64,000 nt of DNA from Lutraria lutraria (Eukaryota > Mollusca > Bivalvia > Venerida > Mactridae): positions 41,447,137 through 41,511,136 of the forward strand of contig OZ026833.1 of NCBI GenBank assembly GCA_964023205.1, in the 5' to 3' direction. Shown piece after piece: positions 12,476 through 23,507 of this stretch. A model generated the notes under the pieces. That model searched no databases, was not told the origin of the DNA, and saw only the letters and a list, made by a program, of their open reading frames with translations. The first letter of the stretch is position 1. Every line of letters starts with the position of its first letter. The translations under genes and the position numbers were made by a program.

Positions 12476-15400
12476 AGGACGTCAAAAATGAATAGTTCAT
12501 AAAATGGAACCATATTCGTGGTGGGCGTGGAATACCAAGTAACTTGCCCGCATCAAAATTCATGCACCGAGCGATTGACGACGTAGTGAACAAAGCTCAA
12601 TTTACAACAACAGTCATTAACAATAGTGAATTAATTAATGCGTTAAAACAGAAGAGCACATTTATAGTTTCTGTTTATTCAACAAACATATTTATGTTTC
12701 GTAACACAGTGTATTATACTTCAATATGCTTATAGGACATACAGTTCTCGTAAATCAACCGTCAGTATGAATACGGAATCTACATGCTTGTCAGATAATA
12801 AGCGGACGATCTCTTTTTCTGTGTTTTAGCATGTAGTGTGTATGTTGTCAATGCAATCAGAAACAGAAGTGTAGAAAAAGTTGTTATTCCAGCAGCGGCA
12901 TAAAACGGTACCGTGTATGATCCAGACTGGTCTCTGATATATCCTGAAATAAGTAAATGATACATACTATTGACACACAAAACAATATGCAACCCATATA
13001 ATTATGTCGTCTATGACATAATTCGTTTATTGTCCACCAGAAGAGGTACATGAGTCTATTGCCAATCAAGCAGGTACATGTGTCTGTCTATATGATAGAG
13101 AAAAAACTCAAAAGACCATATTCACAATGTAACCTTGGGCACAAATACAGGCAACGGAAATTATACCATGAACACGGTGACGATGTAACAAAGAATAGTA
13201 TTTTGTTAAAATACGAAAGTCTAGGATAAATTGAATTATTTACGAATACAGATAAATATGTTCGTTTTTTGAACACATACCGCTTACAGGTCCAGCAATC
13301 GCGTTTCCAATACCACTTGCTGAGAAGAGTATACCAATAGCAGTAGGAAGATTCTTTATTCCAACCAGTTTCGTCGAGATCACACTGAACATTGTAATGA
13401 ACATTCCTAGAGGTATTCCAGCGACGATTAGGACTCCAATAGTAAAACTTCTGGATGAAGACAACGAAAATCCAATTAAAACTAGTGTAGACACAGGCGA
13501 CGCAAAGAAAGGACATAACAGAGTTGGAATATATTTAGATTGCATCATGGCCCCCGGAATAAGACGTCCAAATAGATTAACAATGTTCATAAGGAGCAGG
13601 CCGAATGTAACATCGTTTAAGGAAAGACCTTTCTCATCAAATACGTCAGTAACAAAAATCAATGCGATGCCAATTGCAGGAGATGCAAGTTCACAACCAA
13701 CGGTAAAAATCACAAAACTTTTATTTCGTAAAATGTCAATGGTCCTTCAGTTCCATCAGCGTTTACTGCCGTTGATTGGTCTCCTTGGTGAACTCTTATC
13801 TTTCTGGTTTTAGAATCACCTTGCAGCACCGGAAAGTGTTTAATATAAAATATATCATTTTCTGTAGTTTTAGGAACATCTTTGTCTTTTTCAATTGTTA
13901 TCTTGTCACCACTTGTTATGACTCTGGCACGTATGTATTGTTGGTACACCCGCAAACGATCAGAATTCATGTTTCCAATCTTTATTACTGGCCGTTTCCA
14001 AAGTAATCATCCAGGAATACAATTCATTGTCAAACCTCCAATGATCAACAATGCACCGCGGAAACCGTACAGATTACTGAAAATAGTTCACAGATCCTAT
14101 CCGATTAACATTTCGACTCTTATCAAACACGTGTCCAGTTTAGATAAAATTACATATGAATTACTGAGGGTACAAAATTAATACGTGTGAATGAAAAGAA
14201 TTGTCAATAGTTTTGTAGTATCCTGCCAATCTTACTTCAAGAAGGATTACAAAAAAACAAAACACATCTGAACGGTAACTAGAAACCGATCTATTGCTAC
14301 AATATGGACATAATTATTATATGTATTTGATCTTTTTTACTTTTTCTCACTCAAGGAAAGAGTATCATATAACTTTTGTACTATTGACGTATTTATTTCT
14401 GTTTTGTACGCTTGTAATGACAACATTAGCAGTTTTCTTTTACCTTCGAAATGTTGACCGATGGCAATAGCTGAACAAATGTGTAAACATCCTATTCCCA
14501 ATGCTGCAATGATATGATTAATACATTGGCATCCAATCAGTAATAACCAAGCTTCATGATCATAATGCCCTCATGTATTTACGATCGAACGTTCAGTTTT
14601 GAGAACATTGTAACTATGATGCACATCTCAAAGCTCCGAATAACAAACACTGAATAACAGGATCTAGCAAGAACAGTGTTTTTATTATCATTTCCAACAG
14701 AATCATGAGTTTTCATAATGTTACTGTAAATGATATGTATTCATATTTTACCGGCTTGTACACTTAGGTCTACCATGTAGATTCTTTTTTACATCTCTGT
14801 TTGAAAATTAAGTTATTATTAGAATTTAGTCATTAATGATATGCTTGAAACATTTTATTAATAAAACAAAACGACAAAGTCTAGACATTCTGATAAAAAC
14901 CCTAAGTTGCTCTTTCAAGCCGTGTGTGAAAATTAAAGCATGGAAAATGAATAGCACCCGAAAAAATATAGAACAATTATCTTTGGTCCATTTCATGTAC
15001 AATCTGTAGAATTTATAAATCTTTGATAACCGTATATTTTCGGAATAACATTCAAATAACAAAAGTAAATCTATGTGATTATGTACAAACAATTCATTTA
15101 GAAAACACCAATGATTGTGCATATGCTGGCAAAAAAAGAACAGGTAATGATTAAAACAAAGCCATATTAAAAGAGGACACGCGTTTATACTTAAAATCGA
15201 GGTAATTAAGTATTGCTTACCATGTATTATTCCATAACAGATTGTCATTTGCACTACAGACGTTGTAAAGAAACATCCAATTAGGCCTAAACTAGCAAGC
15301 ACTCCTCCGCCTATTCCACTAATTACTATTCCAAATTTGTGGATAACGACTCCAGATAACAAGCCTGCAAAACAAATAAAACGTTCACGATGTAAGCAAC

Positions 15401-16397
15401 CCAACTAGTGGTTTCAACTAACTTCTCATACTTAGACCAGAACTGTATTTCGTCATCACTCACATACTTAGTTCTGAACGTCTCAGCTTTTACAAGAGTT
15501 TTGTGTACCACATACAATGTCAAAGAAGGTACACGTTTTAGAAATAATTTCTTTCTGGGCAATACTTTTGATAGAACATATGCTGTTATTTACAAGAACA
15601 TAGAAGAAAGGATTTATTGTATAGCGTACTGGTTTTGATATTTGATTATCTTCGTAAACCAAGTTACACATTTCAGTTTCGTTTATGCTATAAAAATGCG
15701 GTATGTATGACAGCAAATACATGTACTTAATAAGAGAAAACATGTTTTGAGTATCTGCTTGAAGCGAAACAATCGGTTTCCAATATTTGCAATAGATAAA
15801 CTATATTTCAATTTTTGCTGGTAACTTTTTTCTTTTATCAATCCTAATAAAGTGTGTGTATAGTGGCTGCAACAAAAAATCAGTATTATCTGTTGCTTAG
15901 ACCTAATAACTAACATTCACAATGTAAAAAAACTTTTATATGTTACCACTTCAATTTGACGTAATTGTCCATTAATGATGTCATTTCACTAATGTTTAGG
16001 TATGTAAGTAGCGAATGACGTGACTTAATTATATTGCAATACTACGCTAAAATGACGCCTGAAGAAAAGATAAAAAAAACGGGAAAACACCAACGCAGAC
16101 TATAAGAATAATGTCAGTAGCATTCACCATTTCCCATCGATGGGCAAGCACATGTTTATTATCTTCTTATGCTGGGAATCATCCTGAGTCACATAGTTCC
16201 ACACATGCAGTCAATTACAGTCAAATATTATTCTACGACAAGATAACAGAATTTTCCTAACGTGTAACATCATAAAATTATGTTGATTGCAGATTTTAAC
16301 ACTTTACCGTTTAAGCATAGATACATGAAAGCTGAATATTTTAGGTAAAATATCACACACAGTGCATTTCTTAATTATTGTTTTACCTTTTTTTCAT

Positions 16398-16720
16398 TAA
16401 GGTCATTCGTCGAGATTTTTCTAAGGAGCTTGCGCGGAAGCGACCAGATAGTTAGTTAACGAGGCGGGATGTTATTTCACCAGGATATTGCGCAAGCCCA
16501 TGCGTCCAGCGAGGTACAGACAATAATACAGATTCAGTTGAAAGCTGAGGCTCTTCAACATCCCAATATACACTGGACCTTACACCGTGTGATTTCTCCT
16601 TATTTCTAAGGTTGCAATATGGCCTCAAGGGATGGCGTTTCGACAGTTTGGACATCTCAGACATACTTGTACTCCACCGCAAATACGTCACCGCTGGTGG
16701 TCAGTACTTTTAAAAAGAGT
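16398..16720 (+). pseudogene. mariner transposase C-terminal relic (copy in A intron 2)
   Basis: Plus-strand frames give RRDFSKELARKRPDS, then LFHQDIAQAHAS, then in another frame LDLTPCDFSLFPRLQYGLKG and WRFDSLDISDI. This matches the mariner order 'HQDNAPAH', 'HPPYSPDLAPCDFFLFP' and 'L.G.RF'. Frameshifts and a stop separate the pieces. It is shared with gene B (48000-48330), so it was there before the A/B duplication. Confidence 0.75.
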
Positions 16721-17592
16721 TAACGCCAATGAAGTAACATTATTGTGAACTGCGGCAGGTCAGCAGACATCGTTTTTTTTTGTTTGTTTATAGCATGACT
16801 ATTTTTCATTTTGTATAAAATTATGTAATACAGTTCATATTTAAATGAAGCTTGCATGTAATAAATATCGGAAAGATCAGTTGCGGAATAGTAACTGCAT
16901 GAATTATATGCATTATCCACGAACTTTTGGATAGCCCCTCTTATACGACGGACGATTTACCTTACCGTTTGGAGTAGAAACGTCATTGTTGTCACATTTT
17001 CACACGAGAGTATGCCCTATCGCAATTTGTATTCCCAACCGTATCGTCGGGTTACAAGTCCAGCCTATCATCTATTGGAGTACGACCCCGACCAAAATTA
17101 CGTAAAAACGTAAAAGAAAGATACAATAGGACCATGTTAAGTCAAGTATTTTACAGCAACGATAAGTCTCTAAATATAATTTCGAATCTATGAAATACGG
17201 TAAGATATTTAAAAATTGAATACAATGTAGTATTTAAAGACAGTAAATAGAGACTGGATTTAACTTTTAATATTTGCTATGAAATGATATGTAATACGCG
17301 GGACCATTATTATATTACATATGAAAATATATTTAGTTTAAACTCTTTTGTCAAGAGAAATTCGGTGGTACGGGTATACAAAATCATCTTACAATACAAA
17401 CGTTACTCGCGATTACCCTTATCAAATAAATCATTAGCAAATTCTCCACTGATTTAATTTAAACTGATTTATTTTGCATCGATTGCAGAGCAAGTTCTTA
17501 CAACTGATATTACCTACTCTCGATGACTGTTTCCGGGATTCTGACCAGTACTTGCGCCGAAATAAGTGGCTGTGAAGTTCCGTACAAATTCC

Positions 17593-17664
17593 GCCATTGA
17601 CGGGATTCGAGCCCGCAACCTCCGTGTTAAGAGTCCGACGCTCTACCCCTACACCACTGCTCCT
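17593..17664 (-). repeat. tRNA-Lys(CUU)-like sequence, copy in A
   Basis: Minus strand: GTGGTGTAGGGGTAGAGCGT, anticodon-loop-like CTCTTAA and T-arm GCGGGCTCGAATCCCGT. The T-arm pairs well and the anticodon would read CUU, but the acceptor stem does not pair, so this is a tRNA-derived repeat or tRNA pseudogene. The matching copy in gene B is at 49193-49264. Confidence 0.5.
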
Positions 17665-17967
17665 CCTATTCTACACTGACTAGCCGGTCATTAAACAAAT
17701 GCATGTAAATAGTTTACCTGTTCCAAAAGCAACGCCCATAGCTGTGGAGTGGATAACAGCCGTCTCAGCACGTGACGTATTGAATGTAGACATGACATCA
17801 ACAAATATGGTTCCAATCGAGTAAAATAACCCTATGTGCATAAACATCACCAAAAAACAAGTGATGAATACCCAAAACTTGTGAAAGTCACAGTTGGTTA
17901 CCCTGTGAATATATATTTTCAAAAGATTAATATTGATAGATACACGTAATACATCAAGTATCATTAA

Positions 17968-18794
17968 CGTAACGGGCTTGGATGTCAGGTCAAATCAAGT
18001 TTCACCAATTTATATCTTTAAAAACTAAACCATAATTATACACTAAAATAACCCCACTGTATAAAGTGCATTGCAAGTGATTTGAAACAGATATTTCATT
18101 TGATTGGTCTTCTATAAACCAATATCGCACGTAATTTACAAATTTTTGAACAACGATTACCACTCTTTATATAGGAATATATTACAACAAATAGACTTAA
18201 ATTTACCCGAAATGTATAATGCAGGGAATCGTGCCTCATTTTTTTATAACGTCCTGCGTTCGTTAGATACTTGACTTTAGAGAAAGTCCGTACCCAGAAC
18301 CCCGCTGTTTGTTACGTAATACGCCATAGATATTAGATAAGAAATGAAAACAAGTATCAAAATTCTGACACCTGTGTTTTTTTTAAGCTGAGCAATTAAC
18401 AATTAAAGTGTCGGATCATTATCGTCTCATGAAATCAACGAATTTGACGCACCCCATACAATTTGATAGCCAATCAAAATCGCTAATGTTTACAGTTCAA
18501 TAATTGAAACCACGCCCAGGTTTGATTTCTAGTAAGATAATTTATAACAATTTTTGTCATTACTGAATTGATAGTATCATATCATACCAATACAATGCAC
18601 ATTAGGTTCGAGATGTTTAATGCTGATAAGAAAAAGTCGATGAAGGGGTGCAGTATTTATCACAAAAAAACACCATTTTTGAGCGTTCGGATTGAATTTT
18701 GTTCTTTGGTATTAAAATATGATATTGATTTTAATTTTTGTAAATAACGTAATTATTTTACGTTATTTTAGCGATTTTAACCAATCCCGATACG
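17968..18794. mobile_element. TTAA-flanked MITE, copy in A
   Basis: The element runs from CGTAACGGGCTTGG to CCAATCCCGATACG, an imperfect 14-bp terminal inverted repeat, and is bounded by TTAA at 17964-17967 and 18795-18798. The same insertion sits at the same place in gene B (49570-50363). Pseudogene D has the uninterrupted site TATCATTAAC at about 60136-60145. A separate insertion is in E (38342-39248). TTAA targeting is typical of piggyBac and Kolobok elements. It has no coding capacity. Confidence 0.8.
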
Positions 18795-19342
18795 TTAACG
18801 CGCGGACTTAGTCAAACTAAATTCTCAAGGCAAAAAAACCCCAAATCCCCTTTTTAAACTATTTACATGAAACTGGAAAAAATGAATATTCACGATAATT
18901 TATCATTATTTATATGCATTCGAGACGTAATTCTAGGTAATGCGTAAATGTAAGTTTATTTGTGGTTAGAGTACATAATATTGATATGAAACAAAATGTA
19001 TATATTTATAATATTACACCTGGAAATAAGTTAAGCACACCCCGGAAATTTAAAATTGGTTGTGATTGAAAGCACTGTCATGAGATGACGACTTAATTGA
19101 GCTAAGAAATAGTAATTTGATAAGTAGCGATAGCAATTTAGTAATCATAAACCGGTAAATTTATGAGTTTAGTTTATTCTTATCCAAATTATTGAAGCAT
19201 AAGCAAATGTGTTGTTTTTTACCAAAAATGTAGGTGTTTATAAGTATGGTGTTGGAGCGTTTACAAAACATTTACTGGTGGATATTTTTGGTAAATGTTG
19301 ACGATTACTTAACCTTAAATGACATTATGTAGCCAAATTTTT

Positions 19343-19525
19343 AATAACGTGTGTAACCGCCACGTGCCCGGATGACAACCTCAACCCTTCTCCTCATACT
19401 ACCAGTAAGGCGTCTAATGCGATTTTGAGATAAATTTTGCCATTCTTGGTGCAGAGCTTGTTCCAGTTGTTGCAGGTTGACTATGGGTGGGTCCAAATTC
19501 TGTATTTTCCGGCCCAGGATCTCCC
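19343..19525 (-). pseudogene. Tc1-like transposase C-terminal fragment
   Basis: The minus strand reads REILGRKIQNL, VNLQQLEQALHQEWQNLSQN, then RIRRLTGSMRRRVEVVIRAR and GGYTRY before a stop. This is the conserved C-terminus of Tc1-type transposases (the 'SMRRRC.AVI.ARGGHTRY' ending). The part that should precede it lies next to it in the opposite orientation (19530-19645), so the element was rearranged. Confidence 0.85.
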
Positions 19526-19529
19526 GAGC

Positions 19530-19645
19530 CCATGCTGTAACACAGTTTTTGCAACAGAATGACATCACCACCATTCCCTGGCCTGCCATGAGTCCTGATT
19601 TAAACCCACTGGAACACGTGTGGGAGATCCTGGGCCGGTTTGATT
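19530..19645 (+). pseudogene. Tc1-like transposase DDE-region fragment, inverted relative to its C-terminus
   Basis: The plus strand reads HAVTQFLQQNDITTIP, WPAMSPDLNPLEHVWEILGR and FD. This is the stretch around the last catalytic acidic residue of Tc1-family transposases (PDLNPIEH.W). It stops at the same ILGR word at which the minus-strand C-terminal fragment begins, so the two halves meet head to head. Confidence 0.85.
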
Positions 19646-19821
19646 GATTAGAATATGTAGAAAAGGCAATGATGACAATTTTGGACACAATTAATAATTT
19701 ACGTTATAAATTCACTTTTAGCGCCACCAAGTACACTATAGCACACAACAATGTTATAAAACATTTTGCTTACGTCTATTTAAAGATCGTTCATTTTATC
19801 AAATAAACCTTTAAAGTAGTA

Positions 19822-20764
19822 CAGTTGAATCTCGTTATGTCAAACTCGCTTATATCAAAATTTCGGTTATGTCAAACTGTTTCGTTGGGTCCCGATTTTT
19901 TTGCTCTTTCTCTATATGAAATTAATCCGCTTACCTCCAATTCACTTATCTCAAAATTTCGTTTATGTCAAACTAAATTTTTGTCACCATGACTCTAATA
20001 AGCATGTAGTTTGAGTTGTTTATCTCAAAGTTGGCGCAGATCAGCGAACAATGGACGCTTTCACACCTACCATGACATTTTGCTAATTGAACAATTTAAA
20101 TGCTCCGGGAGATTTATTATCGTGTTACAAACAGAGAGCACACGTCTAGTGTAGCATGATAATCATACCTGTTATTTGACTTAACTTAAATTATGGTAGG
20201 TAAGGTAAACAAATACGCACCACATATAACTTTGGCTGCGGTGAGTATCCGAATACTAGGATACTCGCATTTTTTAACTTGAAAATTGAGTACGATTACT
20301 TGCCACCTATGAAAGTGTCGGATTCCAATCTTAGTAAAGTGATCTTAGCTTGATAAAAAGAATTAATTCCGAGAGCGTGATCGACGTTGCAACGAACGGA
20401 TTCATCTTACATTATGTACGGAATGAGTACACATCCGAAAATATGTAAAGCTAGACGCTCCGTTTTTTTCGAATTCTTTCAACAAATTTCTTAAATAAGT
20501 ATTTTATGTTGGGACGATAAGTGTTGATATTAATTAATATGAATGGATACATAATTATTTTGTTTCTTCTCTACGTATGCACATGTTTTATTCGAAACGT
20601 AATCATACATGCATTGTTATTTTAAATAAAGGCTACTGTACGTGTGTGTACACAAATACTTTAAAACATATATATTATTATACAGTATTTGTTTATCTCA
20701 AATTTCGGTTATCTCAAACTAATTTCCACGGTCCCTAGAAATTTGAGATAACGAGATTCAACTG
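19822..20764. mobile_element. pogo/Tigger-like non-autonomous element, 943 bp
   Basis: It starts CAGTTGAATCTCGTTATGTC and its far end, in reverse, starts CAGTTGAATCTCGTTATCTC. TA lies on both sides (19820-19821 and 20765-20766). Subterminal repeats of CTTAT(A/C)TCAAAATTTCG recur inside both ends. CAG start, TA target and these subterminal repeats fit the pogo/Tigger group. There is no long open frame, so it is non-autonomous. Confidence 0.85.
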
Positions 20765-20766
20765 TA

Positions 20767-21599
20767 TATCGTTTTTTTAAAGAATTGACAATATCTTTCG
20801 TGCTAAGCGATTTAACGATGGATGCGTTAAGAAATAGATTTTACACTATCATAAATATATGAGTTTGTTTTGTGAGTTTTAAGCCCTTTTTTAACAGTTC
20901 ACCTAACCATCGTTCTGGGAAGAACCAAAGGGATTCGGTACATAAATTGTGACCCAGGAACTCCCCTTATACTATATAATATAGACAAGGGAAGTAACTT
21001 TAAACAGCTCAAGAAACTAACCAGGTCCGCTTTTCCACCGCGCATTTGTTTAAAATGAAAGCAATCATAAAACAATTCACATGTATCGCCGTGTAGCTAA
21101 CACATTTTCCTTCAATAATATATATAGTCACCTTATAAAAATGCACTCCACCATCGTCAGAAATTTCCACGAAATCTGCCACAATGTCTCAGGTCGGACA
21201 GTTTTGGGAACACGACACTTGCGGTACACAGGCACGAAAATGCTCGATTTTGAATTATTTACACAATTATCGCATCAGTTCAACAAAGACGTTTATCATA
21301 TATATATATACATATACAAGGGTTACAACGTCCAAAATTATATTACACAAACCAATAAATAGTTTGTCGAATTCAAAACATTGAAGTAGATATTTCATCT
21401 TTTCCCACCGAAAAATCGTGAAGTTTGTTAACTCCAATGCCACCTCGCAACACAAAATCGGACTGAACACAAGAGACAGGAATGACAACGCATGCTAATA
21501 ATAAATATCACTAAAATGCACTGATCCGAAACACTTATCCAGGAATGTTCTACTCACGTGTAAATAACGCTAGATGCCCAAGAGCAACTTGTCGAGCCC
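20767..21599. other. unassigned stretch
   Basis: No gene or element recognised. Short frames at 21081-21488 overlap on both strands and have no coding character. Confidence 0.4.
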
Positions 21600-22566
21600 C
21601 CTATATAGCTTGCTTGTGATCTTGACCTTTGAACTACAAGTATAGCTGATGTTCATGACACATCATTTCTTTGAAGTCAACTTTTATACCAATTTATTTC
21701 AAAATCCTTGAATGCAAACAGAGGTCACAGCCCAAACAAGGAAAATATATTCGGTCGAATGTGTAATCTTGACCTTTGACCTATGGATCTAGGTGTTGTC
21801 CAGGACACACGGTCTTATTGTATAATGGCAAGTCATTTTCAAATAATTCAATGCATAAGGGAGTTATAGCCCAGGTCTATAATACCTTTTTGATGTTTGG
21901 CCTCTACGCGTGACCTTTGAGCTAGAGACCTGGATCTTGCACACTGCACACCATCTCAAGGTGTTCAATTATGTTATCATATGCTACGATCATGCAGTTT
22001 AAAAAAAATATTGATCAGTTTTAATTTTTCCTATATGTCTATGTGAAAAATGTAGCGAACTACCGAAAACGTCTTTAAGCCAAGTTATGTTGAAAAATGT
22101 CAATGCAGAAGGGAGATAAAGCCCGGACAAGGTCTATAATTATTATTTACATATAAAGAAGTTATATCTTTATATATCAATGTTTTGTCATTGTATATTC
22201 ATTTTTATATTTATATGTAGAGATTTTGCCATTATATAGTGGTCGCATGCATTTATGTTCAGTGATATTGACATTATATCTATATCTATATATCTGTTTG
22301 CTAATATAAGACAGTTAAGGCGTTCCATACAGATACAGCCCGGACAAGGTCTATAATGATCATTTTTGACGTTTGACTCTAAGTGTGACCTTAACTTTTG
22401 AGCTAGAGATCTGGATCTTGGGCACTGCACAGCATCTCATGGTGTTTATAACAGCTATGCCAAGTTATGTTGAAAAATGTCAATGCATAACTTACTAACT
22501 AACGTTCAGACACGCAACAGACATTGTGGCGAATATGTCGAGCTCACCGCAAGCGGGCTCGAAAAC
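21600..22566 (-). repeat. bivalve-type long interspersed repeat with internal repeats
   Basis: The words TGACCTTTGA(A/C/G)CTA, AGA(C/T)CTGGATCTTG, TTGAAAAATGTCAATGCA and AAGGTCTATAAT recur two to four times across the block. It ends at 22537-22566 in a hairpin-like head: GAGCTCACCGCAAGCGGGCTC on the plus strand. Repeats of this wording with a GAGCT...AGCTC head are common in bivalve genomes from general knowledge; the superfamily is not assigned. Read from the hairpin, it is on the minus strand. Confidence 0.6.
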
Positions 22567-23009
22567 AATCGTCGCGTTGACTGAAACGTTCAAATAGTGT
22601 GATTCCGTGACCTTTGCCCTGTAATTGTTCGACAGCAGACGTTTCATTGGCCGAACAACTCAGAATCGTAATACATACATCGTATGTCGATTAATCGTAT
22701 AATCGTAATCGATTACATATTCGTTTCATTCACATTTACGCCTTAAATATCTACCCAGGAACACCTATAGAGAGATTAATCGTATATATCTGCTCACGTG
22801 CTCATTGCCAATTTATAATCTTATGTTCATAAGGTTTTATGGTTTACTGCCATTCATTACATTAACCGCAGAGTTGAAAGCAAGAAAGGAACAATTCACT
22901 TACGATTCTATTTTTTTAACAAGGACAACACTACACAGGCATGCCGAAAATTTAAGAATAATTTTATATTCAAATGCACCATAATTGAATACTGTCAAAC
23001 GGGTACATT

Positions 23010-23360
23010 TTTAGCTCGTGTGTTTTCGAAGAAAAAGTCGAGCTACATGTATTGTGATTATTGCGTCGTTGTCTGCGTCCGTGCAAAAACTTTAATGTAG
23101 GCCATAACTAAAAAAGTATTAAAGATATCAACACGAAACTTGCATTGTTTCATAAAGGTCAAGGTATAAAAGCAAGAGGCAAACAAGCCTTTAATTAATA
23201 CAGTCAGTGTATTTCTCTGCTATGGGTAAACAATGACTATGTAAAATGGATCGTTCTGAAGCAAAACAGCAGTAGACAGGGAAACAAAACATTTAGTAAG
23301 ACATAAACTTGATGTGCAAAAACAACTAAAGTAGAAATAGACAATTTTTCAAAGCAGGTA
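23010..23360 (+). repeat. hairpin-headed repeat, truncated, plus orientation
   Basis: It begins with TTTTAGCTCG...GTCGAGCTA, a hairpin head like those at 22537-22566 and 41138-41172, followed by GTGATTATTGCGTCGTTGTC and CATAACTAAAAAAGTATTAA. The same head-then-body order marks related bivalve repeats. The 3' end is not defined. Confidence 0.5.
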
Positions 23361-23507
23361 CATTTTATACACGGTAATGATAGTAATTAATGGAAACGTA
23401 GGTCAATCTTGTTTATTACATTATACCAATTTCAAGAATGTGAATTACGCCCTTTATTATGTTGAGCTATATTCGGCTGGCATCGGTTTTCTTGGTTTCA
23501 TGTTAAT

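Larger units (their letters stand above)
12780..17902 (-). pseudogene. monocarboxylate transporter-like pseudogene, copy A (exons 2-6)
   Basis: Exons by splice signal and homology with gene B: exon 2 17718-17902, exon 3 15221-15364, exon 4 about 14412-14503 (3' part lost), exon 5 13281-14076, exon 6 12780-12943 with stop. The sequence is very close to gene B across exons 2-5 and the introns. Four lesions are visible. (1) TGA at 14007-14009 replaces the cysteine codon 184 of B. (2) A 22-bp deletion between AAATGT repeats at 13731-13736 shifts the frame in exon 5; a separate 12-bp deletion near 13980 is in frame. (3) About 70 bp including the exon 4 splice donor and some 20 codons are missing near 14390-14412. 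(4) No ATGAG first exon was found, because homology with B stops at about 19016. SLC16 proteins are 12-helix carriers; this copy cannot encode one. A shortened product starting inside exon 5 is possible but unlikely. Confidence 0.9.

Noticed and set aside
13397..13813. Plus-strand frame of 138 codons in copy A (and matching ones in B, C and D)
   Set aside because: Antisense shadow of transporter exon 5; it follows the exon in each copy.
14826..15404. 192-codon minus-strand frame starting at exon 3 of A, and 219 codons in B
   Set aside because: Only the 144-nt exon is transporter coding; the rest is read-through into intron 3 past the GT donor. In B the frame even runs into the MITE.
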